A stretch of 64,000 nucleotides of DNA from Saxidomus purpurata (lineage: Eukaryota > Mollusca > Bivalvia > Venerida > Veneridae), in contig JAFMSR010000003.1 in assembly GCA_022818135.1 (NCBI GenBank), positions 29,105,404 through 29,169,403 of the forward strand. Direction: 5' to 3'. Both the position numbers and the translations under genes were made by a program. The notes beneath the pieces were generated by a model. It did not search any database and was not told the DNA's origin. It worked only from the letters and a program-made list of their open reading frames with translations. Below are positions 51,640 to 62,639 of this stretch, in pieces (within the stretch, counting starts at the first letter, position 1; each line of letters begins with the position of its first letter).

Positions 51640-52340
51640 TGTAAGGGTGGCGCGGTGGTCCAGTGGTTATCGCTCCGGCTGTTAAGTTAAAGTCCCAGGA
51701 CAACAGTTACAAATAGCTCTAATTTTACACAGAAAGATGTCTTACCGGCAGAAATGACCTTTATTTGTACCAAAAACATGCATAAGTTTTCTTTTTGAAT
51801 GGAAAAGTACATGTTAGAAAAATAGCGCAGTATTATATTTTTTTTCAATGATATTGCAAAAAAAAAGAAACGCTTTCTGGCAACAATTTCTCATGACGAA
51901 ACAACTTGAATACGAAAGAAAAGCATATGTCAACAGTGTTTTAGAGTGAATAGAACATGGTTCTATCATTATCATATCAGTAAATTTATTTTACTATATC
52001 AGTAAATTCAAAAAGATTCTGGGACTTTAACTGTCGGTTGAATTTTGACTCAAAATACTACTTTATGTGGGAAAAACGTGTGTGCTGTTTTAAGTTTACT
52101 TTGAAGAGATTTTAGTTTTCCAGTGACCTAAATACAAATCAATTTATTATAAAGTGTTTCAAAATATTTCAATGCAGCCCCTAATTTTAATCGACTGTTA
52201 TTTAAACAGCCGGTCTAAGTTTCAAACAACCGGATCCTGGACTACCAATTCAGAGGTCCCCGGTTCGATTCACGGCCGGGGGACTGGAATTTTCAGAAAC
52301 GCTTTTCGGTGTCTTAAGGACCAGAATAGAAATAAGAGCT
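51640..52340 (+). mobile_element. tRNA-derived SINE split by a nested MITE
   Basis: The left half has an A-box-like GGTCCAGTGGTTATCGCTCC (about 51658). The right half has GGACTACCAATTCAGAGGTC and the B-box CCCGGTTCGATTC (about 52260), then TTCAGAAACGCTTTTCGGTG, as in the SINE at 47 kb. The 0.5 kb between them is bounded by the inverted motif GTTAAAGTCCCAG (about 51685 direct; about 52018-52031 inverted), so a second element probably landed inside the SINE. Confidence 0.55.
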
Positions 52341-52909
52341 TGCTCTTTTTTTGTTATCCTCGGCACTTGTACTGAAAAAATGCACATCCTTTCATAAGTA
52401 CGGATTTACTTCGGGATCATTAGTTCGCTTCCAGCGATTTCTTTTTTTATATTGATTGCTTGAGGTGACTTTAATTGGTCTTTTTACTTTTATAGCTTAA
52501 AACAGACAGAAAGATAAAAAGACAGACAACAAACAGACAGACAGAAGAAAAGAACTAAAATTGTCAAATTTCAAGTTTATGTGATAGAAATTTATATTTT
52601 GTTCGCATATATACATGTCGAAATTATTATCAATTATCATGTAATAGTGTACCGGGTAGGTACTGGAAATGTGTCAAATTTTCAAGTACATGTACATGTA
52701 ATTCTTATATTTTAAATCAAACAATTTGATATTTGAAAAATCTTACAACAGTACTTGATAAAATTTTAAAAAATACAGTAATCTTTTATTTTGCCCCGTT
52801 ACCAATCAAATATCACTTACCATTTTAATGGTAAACACTACTTATCAAAAGTAGTTGCCGAAATGAATAATTGGCGTCGAAATGACTTTGCTTTAATTAA
52901 GCAGGAAAC

Positions 52910-52920
52910 TTTTATATAAA
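52910..52920 (+). promoter_or_regulatory. TATA box of the secreted Cys-rich gene
   Basis: TTTTATATAAAAT about 110 bases before the start codon at 53029, consistent with a short 5' UTR. Confidence 0.55.
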
Positions 52921-53028
52921 ATCCCCGTTTTAAGTTATAGCATTAAACTGGCTAAAAGCCGAAAATAAGTGCATTAGGTAGGCGGAATCCTGTGTCAACC
53001 TAATTGGCTTTTATATCCTTTCAGAGCA

Positions 53029-56000
53029 ATGACGAAACTTTGGGTCTTGTTTGGTGTGATGTTGGCACTTAGTGCTGAATTTGCAAGGTAATGAGTGAAG
53101 TGTTATGACCGACAAATGACCATGACATTTTTTTATAACTTGCCAGGTCGACTATTTTTATACAAAATAAAATGATCGGAGCATAAGTTATATATAATAG
53201 CACCTTAAGAACATGAAGTAGTAATGAAATATTAAAACAAACGATAATAATGTATTATAAATTTATTTAATAAATTGATGACACGCCTTTAGGAACTAAT
53301 ATTTACGACTGTTAAACCGTCTGTGTTACTGATGATTATTATGTTAGATGTTTTACTTGAAGGGAATGTAACTAATATACATGTAGCCATACTCCTCTTT
53401 ATTGATTCAATACAATTTGCAGCGGCAAAACGTGCAAGAAAAGTCAAGTTGTGAAATCATCCGAGTACTACACGTATTACGTAAGTTGCGGATGGTGGAA
53501 CTGGGGTAGATGCTCAAGAAAGGCACAGAGAGCCATGTACGTATAACTCCTTATAAGTCCGCAAGACTGCTACATCTCTTTTACTAAGGATTTTATTTGA
53601 CAATTTTTACATATACATGTACATACCTGTACATGTTCAATATATATATATACTATATACTCTATCAAACTGGTCCAATTTAAACATAATCCAAATATCG
53701 TATTTAATTCTATTTTTACAAATATGAGTACACATAAAGAATGACGTCATATTGTAATCGACATGTTCAAAAATAATTTTATATTAATTGTAGCATATCT
53801 CACTTTTTGTAAGCAAATTATATAGGGCTGAATATCATTTGAAATAACTGTTTTGTCTTCTTTTCTGAAAGATATACTACACAGATAACAGAATCGTGCT
53901 GCACTGGAAGTTATGGCAGTGTTGAAGATGGCTGCCCAGGAGGTCAGTTCTGCCATATATTACATGATTTCCGTAAAAATACCTCTATTCAATTAACTAC
54001 AATTTACAGATATGCACATCACTTTGATCTCTCACATTGATTCATTCTAATTGCAACAGTTCAAAATATAAATACTTTGGTGTATAGTATAGCTGCAGTG
54101 AGCACAGTCACATGAAGTTTGGACCCCGAAAAGTCATTTTTATCAAACACTCCGGACCGACTATCAATCACATATAATGCATGCTTGATAGTCAGTCCGG
54201 GGTATTTTATAAAAATGACTTTTCGAGGTCCAAACTTCATGTGACTGTGGCAGTGAGTACCTTGTCTGCTGTCATTGCTCGTATATAGATAGAGAATTTA
54301 GGTCGTCTTGTGTGTGGTTGGGGTGATATGTATGTAATAGTGTTTGGTGATTATACTTTTCTTATTCTGAACTTAACCGTTTAGATTTTATTTCATTTTT
54401 AGTGTGCAGTTACAATAATCCACAGAGGTCCTCTACGTGTCCAGGGAGCGGAATATGCAGACATTATCAATGTGGTAAGATAAGATGTAGATATACTTAT
54501 ACATGCATACAGATAATGGTCTGCAACGTTCGTCACTTAGTCGATCAATTTTCTGTGACCATCCATTTGGTCATTGCACTTCAAGTATGTGTATCTATAT
54601 GTTAGGTTACCCAATAATGTGTATTTGATTATGTTGTTTTTTCTCTATGTCTGTTGTTACAAATGTAACCATGGCAAAATAAAGCAGTATTGTATTGTAT
54701 TGTATTGTATTGCCATCCAAACTGAAAGACAGAACAGTCTATTTAAGAAATTTTGTATGGTAAATGTAATATCAATAAGGATATGCAGCAATAACATGTA
54801 GCAAGCTTAAACCTGTGGTATTACATGCGTTGTATGTTTAATTTTAAGTTCCGTTTATTATACACCGACTATATAGACTCTCCACTCTTACATCACGGCA
54901 CCTTCGATGTGTATTTGTATATAGTAGTACGTAGTACATACTAGGGCTGGGTGGTGCAGGTATTTCTATTTTCTCCCATTTTTGCCATGACTTCCTTATT
55001 TTTGTAGACAATTCTGGCGTGAATGCTACAAGCCTTCCAGTCCGGACAGATCTGACGTTCAACGAGAATGATGACAAAGAAAGACTGTTGTGGAAAGTAG
55101 ATGCCGACTGCTTTGTGCAATACTCGTGCACATGTGGAGGATCTCCGTGCCAATGTTCTAAAACTGTTCCATGCACGCAATGTACAGTTCAGAGCACGAA
55201 TGGTGTCGCCGAAGTACGCAATGGTACGGAAATTAAAAAAACTAAAACTGTAGAAAATATACATTGACTTCTTTAAGATAGACAATGCTGTAAGACTGTA
55301 ATCAAAACTACGGTGAATATGTAAATGTGCGTTTTTTTAACATGCCTTTTTTGTGGGTTTCTATTATATAGGTATCGAAATATACCGGAGAAAGTGTTCG
55401 AACTCAACATGTAGGGACTGCGGAAAGTATCCCGGCTGCCTTGACCATAAAGTCAGCTACAGCGTCAACGTTGATTGTGGAGCATCCGGGTACACCGACA
55501 ATGACAAGGTTCGACAAACGTTAATATTAGTTGTGGAACAAGCATCTACAGCTGTGATTGAGCTGCCCCCAGGTATGACAATGATTTACTGCATATCAAA
55601 CATTAGATATTAATGCCATAATGTAGTGTTTAATGCCAAGTTTCAATAGTATTTGATTTATATACAGGTGGGCAGTTTACCAAACCATCTTTTTCTGGAA
55701 ACGAACAGTACTAGAATCACATTCTTCGTAAGAAACTTAGAACTTTCTTATCATTGAACACATGACCCTTCGTTATGGACAGACATAAAATGCGTACAAA
55801 ATGATACAAAACTTGTAATAAATAAATCAGAAAAATAAATCTGACCTTTATCATAAGTACATGTAATTATATAGAACAAAAGATGTAATATCATACACAT
55901 GAAAGACTTGTATTTTTTCTTTCATCTTTTATCTTCCATGTAGACACTTGTTACATGTATCACACATGCACATTCGTAGTTACAAATTATTAACTCGCAA

Positions 56001-57732
56001 AGTTTGATATGCAGTGGCAGCCGATCCGCTGAAACTGAACACTAAAGCCAACATCAACGATGTGGTGCTTACGATACCGACTATAACCATCCCACCGTCG
56101 GAGAAGGGTTATACATACAACCTGACAGGTCCAGTGTCAAAGAGTACAGGCAACTCTTTGTTCAACTACGACAGTATGTGTCAAACGTTTTCTTTTTTTC
56201 TCTTTGTAAACACTAAAAATTCTACTCCTGTCATACTCTGTCGCACTGAAATGCGTTTACACGGAATTCTTACTACATCATCATTGAAGCAAAGGAAAAA
56301 TGCAACTAAATTTGTACACGTAAAACATAAAATATATGAAACAAATGTTGATGCATAAAATTGTCAATAAATATTTGAAACATGTACATGCAATTGATTA
56401 TAACTCAATATTAGTGATGCCGGGCTTGTTCTAATTTGTGCTGGCTATTATAAAATGCCTAAAAACGCGGGCTATTGTAAAATGCTTAAAATTGTACAGA
56501 TCTTTCTACATTTTCGTTAGATACAAAATTAATCACCTTCCATTAGTAAATAATTGCAAACATTTTGATTATTTACTGTCTCTATTTGCAGATAAGACTC
56601 GGCAAATAAAGGTTAACTCAGACTTGTCCCAAGAACCCGGTGGCGTTTACACTCTTACACTGTGTATAGTGCTGCGCCGTGCCGACAAGTGTGTGGATTT
56701 AGTCGTCGAAATCGGTGAGTAAAACTTGTACATTGTATTTCCAAACAAAACTATCGTATACATGTACCGGGTAGGATTTTTCGGTGAGGCACTAGGGACA
56801 CATGAAAATAGCGGACGAAAAAATGCCGGTATCGATTTGTTTTGTTTTGTTGTTGTTTTGTTGTTGTTTTGTTTTTCATTTTCGTAAACTGCGAGGATCA
56901 CAAAGTTGTCTTAGACACATTATCAGCATAGTTGTGATCACAACCAAAACAGAAAAAGCCCCTAGGCTCTAGCGTCGCCACCGTCCGACACCATGTGTAT
57001 GTCGAACAATTAGTTCTGTTGATCTTCTATTGTGTTTAATTTAGTTTAATGATATTTTATATAAGTTTGTCACAACTCAGTATGTACAGAACTAGAATTT
57101 ATATACATAGTTAAATCAGCATATCATGTATAAATGTTGGCTTGTATTGTATAAATGTATAAAGAATTATTTTTTTTAATTGAAGGCCATACTTGAAATA
57201 AGTTGTATAGTGTATTTTGTACTCTTAGTATGTTACCTTAAAAATAAAGTTATTATTATTATTGTCATTACCATGGTAAACCCCACCCATCTCATGTATA
57301 TACCTGCTACAAGACAGTACGCGGCATCTTTCTCGTTGAATGGACCTCATATGTAACTAAAAAGCCCACATGCAGTCCCTGTACTGGCAATCACTTGAGT
57401 GGGAGCGGAATTCTGAAATAAAAACATTAACTGCAGAAGTAATTCACTGACTTTTCAAGAAATATTCAGCAAATACTGATTTCAAATCATTTTTAAATGT
57501 AGAACGCATTACGACTACATCGACTACTACGACAACAACAACAACACCGACACCTACATCACCGGAACCGGAAGAAGAATACATTTGCAGTGCTATAGGC
57601 ATCTGGAAGACTATTCGTGGTTTCGACTTTTGGTGCAATTTGGTGTGTGGTTCCAAATCTGCCGAGTGTCCATACCAAGAGCACTGCAGGTGCACGGGCG
57701 TCTCAAAGGTAATGATATTTTTTATACAGTAG
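53029..57732 (+). CDS. Secreted cysteine-rich multidomain protein with EMI-like N-terminus
   Basis: Exons are 53029-53087, 53423-53536, 53872-53942, 54403-54474, 55008-55223, 55372-55572, 56015-56173, 56592-56714 and 57503-57708. Every junction is GT/AG and phases close; six of the eight introns are phase 1. 407 residues are encoded. Reading on without a ninth intron gives stop TAG at 57730-57732 (414 residues); alternatively a last exon lies downstream. Residues 1-19 are a signal peptide. Then comes an EMI-like module (YVSCGWWNWGRCSRKAQRA, TESCCTGSYG), a CxC-rich part (CTCGGSPCQCSKTVPCTQC), a Cys-poor part (NINDVVLTIPTITIPPSEKG), a Thr-rich linker (ITTTSTTTTTTTPTPTSPEP) and a C-terminal Cys module (CSAIGIWKTIRGFDFWC to CPYQEHCRC). 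That module resembles one seen in invertebrate chitin-associated proteins, from memory only. Extracellular matrix or defence roles are possible; no function is claimed. Confidence 0.8.
54103..54249. mobile_element. 147-bp palindromic MITE in intron 3 of the secreted Cys-rich gene
   Basis: CACAGTCACATGAAGTTTGG at the left and its complement at the right, continuing through AAAAGTCATTTTTAT and CCGGACTGACTATCA-like stems to a short loop. The arms are of about 65 bases and almost perfect. Confidence 0.85.
54600..54712 (+). mobile_element. Retroelement-like 3' tail ending in (GTATT)n, intron 4
   Basis: ACCATGGCAAAATAAAGCA is followed by four to five TATTG units: a polyadenylation-like signal next to a short tandem tail. 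This is typical of truncated non-LTR or SINE insertions. The family is not identified. Confidence 0.4.
57000..57275 (+). mobile_element. Retroelement-like 3' tail ending in (ATT)n, intron 8
   Basis: CCTTAAAAATAAAGTTATTA followed by more TTA units. It resembles the insertions at 49.4 and 54.7 kb in form. No ORF. Confidence 0.4.
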
Positions 57733-58252
57733 ATCTTACATTACGATGTAAGAGTCAATAAATAAGCATAATTTTAAATTATGATGTCGGTATTTTTGCG
57801 TGATTTTCTAGAACAATTATTTCCAAATAATGGCCATCTGCAATAAACAAAACGGTTTCTTATTATTCTATAAGATTTCGAAACGTATCTTAAAGTAATA
57901 TTCTGTGCAGTTTCTTATACATTAATCACAAAGTATCAAAAATGGTTTGATCATTGCATATTTCACGTTTAATTTACTGTAAATCGCCAATACTCGCTAT
58001 CATGTTACGAATAATTGACTTCTCATTGTTATTGCGTAATACCTCAATTCATTATTGATCAATGTTTAAACTCCCATAGACAACCACACTGTTTCTGTCA
58101 AGGCAGCACGTGACCGCTAGTAACATACTGCAGATCTTAGTCAAATCTAAAAAAGAAATGCACATCTGATCACTTTAGTGAAAATGATGTGAACCCTTGT
58201 CCGTAATAGTATGTCAAGTACCCAGTAATTTTTTTCGGCATAATAAATAAAT

Positions 58253-58354
58253 ATCACACAGCTTTGAGTGTAACAGTAAAAATGTCAACATGAGGAAAAT
58301 ACTCCGCCCCTCCTGATGTTGACATTTTTACTGTTTCACTCAAAGCTGTGTGAT
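58253..58354. mobile_element. 102-bp palindromic MITE downstream of the secreted Cys-rich gene
   Basis: ATCACACAGCTTTGAGTGTA with ACAGTAAAAATGTCAACAT, and the inverted copy ending CACTCAAAGCTGTGTGAT, around a GAGGAAAATACTCCGCCCCT loop. Confidence 0.9.
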
Positions 58355-58719
58355 TGCCAGCGGCCCGCTATGGTTAATACGTGGTTGGAAAATGTAACAT
58401 GTAGGTGAAGTAGTGAAGTAGTGTATAGTTCTTTGAACAAAATGTTATGAAAATCGCCTAGGAAGTTACAATAAAGAATGGGTTAACCACTGTTCATTGT
58501 GTAGCTTTAAAATTGTCAGGAAATTGATATTTCTATCTTTTATTCATGTAAAACGTCAAATTATTTTTTATGCTTATTAGTAGAGCAGCATTTTGACTGC
58601 AACTTGAGTCCAGTATGCACTAAAAAGTAACAAGCTAAGTTATATTCCAAAATGTTTGGCAGGCATTGAAGTTTATTGAACAGTAAATAAAAGTTGCCGA
58701 CCATTGGTGGAAAGTTGGA

Positions 58720-60165
58720 AAAGGTCAAGGTCAAGGTCAAATTGAACACCAAAATAAAAACGTATAGTAAACTATTTGACTCTAAAATAATAATCTTAAT
58801 ATACATGAAATGCGAAAATAGTTTATTTAACATAATATCTCACTATCACGGCTACAAATGTATGTAAAAGTTTTGGCCCGCAAAGGTCAAGGGCAATGTC
58901 ATTTCAAGGTCAAATACTAAAAAATCACTAAAAATAAGCTTTCTACCAAATATCAAATCTGATTACTTGTATAAATGATTGTAAAATACATATCTTTACT
59001 CATTTACATAAGTATAAGTTTATATCCGTTGAAATGAAAGCAATTTTATAAAAATAAATGTAAATATGGATGAGTATAATTGAAATTACCCCACCCACCA
59101 TCCTAAAATATTTCATTTGCGCTTGCTGCATGTACAATCCACATACAATACGACAGTGTTTTTGCTATAAATATTACTGGCAACAGTTTAACAAATAACA
59201 TTTTTTCTAAAACTACTGTTTTGACTCTTTGATACTGAACTGGATTAGCATAGGTCAAGGTCAAGATCATTTCAAGGTCAAATTGTCAAAAAAGACTAAA
59301 TATAAGCTTTCTACCAAATATCAAATCTGTTAACTTGTATAAATGATTGTAAAACACATATCTTTACTCATTTACATAAGTATAGGGTTATATCCATTGA
59401 AATGGAAGCAATTTTGTAAAAATAAATGTTAATATGGATGAGTATAATTGAAATTACCCCACCCACCATCCTAAAATCTTTCATTTTGGCTTGCTGCATC
59501 TACAATCCACATACAACACGACAGTGTTTTTGTTATAAATATATCAGGAAACAGTTTAACAAACATTTTTTCTATAACTTCTGCTTTGACTCTTTTGTAC
59601 TAAATTGGATTAGCAATGGAGGTCAAGGTCAATGTCATTCCAAAGTCAATTTCACCTAAAATTCATAAAAAGTGTTATAATTATTTCGTATAAAGCATTA
59701 TTTATAATATATACAACTTATGTTTATCTACTATATGGCTCAGTTATACAGCACAAGAAAGTAACAAATTATCTTTGAATGAAAAAGAACATCAACTATA
59801 GACAATTTCAATAATATCATATAGTTAGGATACTTAATATTTTTCAAAAACATTTTTGCTACATGTGATGGTAACTTCAGTATGAAGATAAATTATACAC
59901 GCTAAAAAAACTGACCGTAGACAGTAAGCTTATGGAAAATAAGTACACGTAATCAAGAGATATTCTCAATGTAACTACAGCTAACCATTATACATTTTAT
60001 ATGAAAGTACATGTCATGTACATTTACCCCACCCACCATGTTAATGAAGGCTATCTACTTGCAATGCTAGTCAATATGGCATTTATAATACAACGAAATA
60101 TTCATGTGTAAACATAGTTTCTGCAGTATGTGTTATTATTGTTACAAGTATCTATTTTTCATTAT
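58720..60165 (+). repeat. Left arm of a large inverted repeat with tandem units of about 370 bp
   Basis: Units starting at about 58876, 59254 and (partial) 59622 share GGTCAAGGTCA blocks, TAAGCTTTCTACCAAATATC, TACCCCACCCACCAT and CGACAGTGTTTTTG. Beyond them, 59640-60160 is single-copy in this arm. The whole stretch reappears inverted at 62640-64000 at roughly 75-85 percent identity by eye. Confidence 0.85.
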
Positions 60166-62460
60166 GAAGTAGTACCAAATTTTAATGTTACGATTTACAA
60201 ATCAGTATCAGGTTATAGAAATACAATTTTTACAGCCTTTTTGAGTATAAAGTATAGCAAAACTTCCAAAAAGAAATGACCATCATTGATTTTAATACAT
60301 ATTACCATTGTTGCGGAAATCCCAATTTTATTCATCGCATGAAAACAACACAGCTGGCTGTCTATGCTTTCCCCATAGCCACTGTTGCAGTGATTCACAT
60401 GCACACTCTGCAGTGCACATATCCTTACATGTGCCTTCAACATCAGTCAGTAGCTCATGCGTTTTTTTTTTTTGCAAATTGCAAAGAAAAGGCATGTTGT
60501 GTCACAACCCTCAAAACAATACTGAGGGAGAATAAAATCAAGTTACCCAGATGTCAGGGAAGAAAAAATGCAAAGTAAAGTGACATAGACTGCATTTATA
60601 GGAGTGTTTGCCTATCTGGAAATACACGATTTTAGCGCCGATGCTGTTGAAATGGTGTATCAGCATCACCATAACGTCTGTATCAGGGCTAAAATGCAGA
60701 CTATATTGCTATCTTGCAATGATCAGACCTAGCATGCACTATCATTATAATATCTGCTTCTTGTTGTGCAACGGTTAGTTTAGGAAAAGAAGATATTGCC
60801 ACCCAAACCATCACCAGCAAACACTGCTTTTTCTACTACACAACGAAAGAGTTTATAGCCAGGAGACGAATGTACATCTTTTAATTGGTATATCAATGGA
60901 TCTGGGGTTTGCCTTTGGCACAAATTTTATACCTGCCAATAGCTCCCATCTTGTCTTTGGGAGCAACAAAGCAACTTCAACAAAGCATTCAAGACTAGCA
61001 CTGTCTTCGATATTACAATATAGAAGGGAACTTTCAGTTTGAAGAGGAACTACAGTTGCAATATTCATCAGCTTGTGCCAGCAAAGAAAAGGGCTCTATA
61101 GGGGTCATTTTAAAATTGCCTAAATGACTATGTATGGTGTGGTCTTGTTTGGTCAACATCATTTGCTTATTTTAATCAATTGTGAAATTTTGCAGTCACA
61201 GACTCGGCCAAATCACGGCTTGTCAATAAAGCCGTTTGCTTTAACGTTTTTTTCCCAGTTACTTCAAACCAGTAATATATCAGTTAAATTGACTTTGCGT
61301 AAGTAACTGTTGTGGACAATATTAGGTAGTCTTTGTATTTTCAATATAAAACAGCACATATTTCATGTATATATTGTTCTGCTTGATGCAAAGATAAAAT
61401 GATAAAAACAGAGACCGACTGTTTCATACACATCAAAGAGGGTATGCCTAGATGCATTTAGATACAATTTGAATGGTGTTCAAATGTTCTGAAGGTAATT
61501 GTCCCAAAAGGCAAACGTTGGTGATGCTTCCCGCCCATGAGCACTGAACTCATCTAACAAAGGCATTAAAGACTGTTGCATTGTCTAGGTCAAGCTGGGA
61601 TGGATTGTCAGAGAAGATGCACACCAGATTCGAAAATGGAGAAGACAGCGTAACTATAGAACACCATCAATCATAAAAAAGCACAGAGGCCTCTTCTAAA
61701 ATATTTACCAACGAGAATTTGATCAGCTGTTACGGGAGAAAACACCAACAAAATCTGAGAGCAGCACAATTTGAGACCCAGATCACTTTAAACGTACCCT
61801 TTACCTGCAAATACACGCATAAGCAAGTGCATTCCCGATCTAAAAGAATGACGTCACACACCAAATTCATAAGACCTTGTCACGATTATATAATCTCTAC
61901 TGCAAACCCATATCGAATACTATTGGACAAAAATCTTTATCAAGGGCACTCAATTGCTCCTTACAACGCTTAAGAGTCTTATACACGGATTCATAATTGG
62001 TAGGCTGGGCTAACAGAATGGGATTGTATACAACATCTTACTTTTTCTGAAGCTTGTCAGGCATTGCTTTTGCATGGAAAACATTTCCAAGTACCTTCAT
62101 ACCTGTTGTCACAGAACATTCCTAATTTTGCAGTTCTACATCACATCTTTGAGCTAAGCATTTTAGCCTTTTGTTGTTTCTTCAGTTTCATTTCTGTCTG
62201 CTTCGAGAGGGTGGTGAAAGTAAATATCATTAATTCGTGCAGATAAGAAAAATGTGTTGTACATGCATCATAACACATGTATAGTGCAAACTTATACTGG
62301 TAAGTAGGTTTAGTTATTAACTTGTCGAAAACAATTTAATATTTAGTTCGTACATGGACATGTAGGGCACTGTTTACATGGTTAGTTTAGTATTATAGTA
62401 ATAAACAAATTGACTCCCAAGAAGCTTACTGTCCTTGTAAAGTTCCATGTATTAACTCTG
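60166..62460. other. Centre of the large inverted repeat
   Basis: About 2.3 kb not found in the arms. It holds a broken minus-strand reading frame (separate entry) and scattered short open frames, none with a firm domain. Confidence 0.6.
60538..60690 (-). pseudogene. ORF relic with SPDTDV motif, repeat-associated protein type
   Basis: The minus strand reads SPDTDVMVMLIHHFNSIGAK then IVYFQIGK, followed by stops. The SPDTDV...HF...G...YF.TG pattern is familiar from long uncharacterised repeat-encoded proteins in molluscs and other invertebrates; this is memory, not a search. Upstream on the same strand, 61068-60853 stays open (ASLECFVEVALLLPKTRWEL) but with no clear domain. Probably the decayed internal gene of the surrounding element. 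Confidence 0.4.
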
Positions 62461-62461
62461 A

Positions 62462-62610
62462 CGACAATGTACTGTCTTGAGCTTTTGAAATTTGTTCATC
62501 GTCAGGCATCCTTGACCTTGGTACAATGTACTATTACCATTGAAGCAATGTATTGTCTTGAGCTTTTGAAATTCGTCTACCATCATCAGACATCCTTGAC
62601 CTTGATACTA
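62462..62610. repeat. Two tandem units of about 80 bp
   Basis: Both contain TGTCTTGAGCTTTTGAAATT, CATCGTCAGGCATCC or CATCATCAGACATCC, and TTGACCTTG. Confidence 0.8.
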
Positions 62611-62639
62611 TTATCATTGGGGTCATGACATGCGGTGTA

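Noticed and set aside
52190..52330. A functional tRNA gene suggested by GGTTCGATTC
   Set aside because: Only the 3' tRNA-like half is present here and it continues into a SINE body; the 5' half is 0.5 kb away across another element.
55019..55267. Minus-strand open frames opposite 54.8-55.3 kb
   Set aside because: They overlap exon 5 of the plus-strand secreted Cys-rich gene, whose frame, phases and cysteines are coherent.
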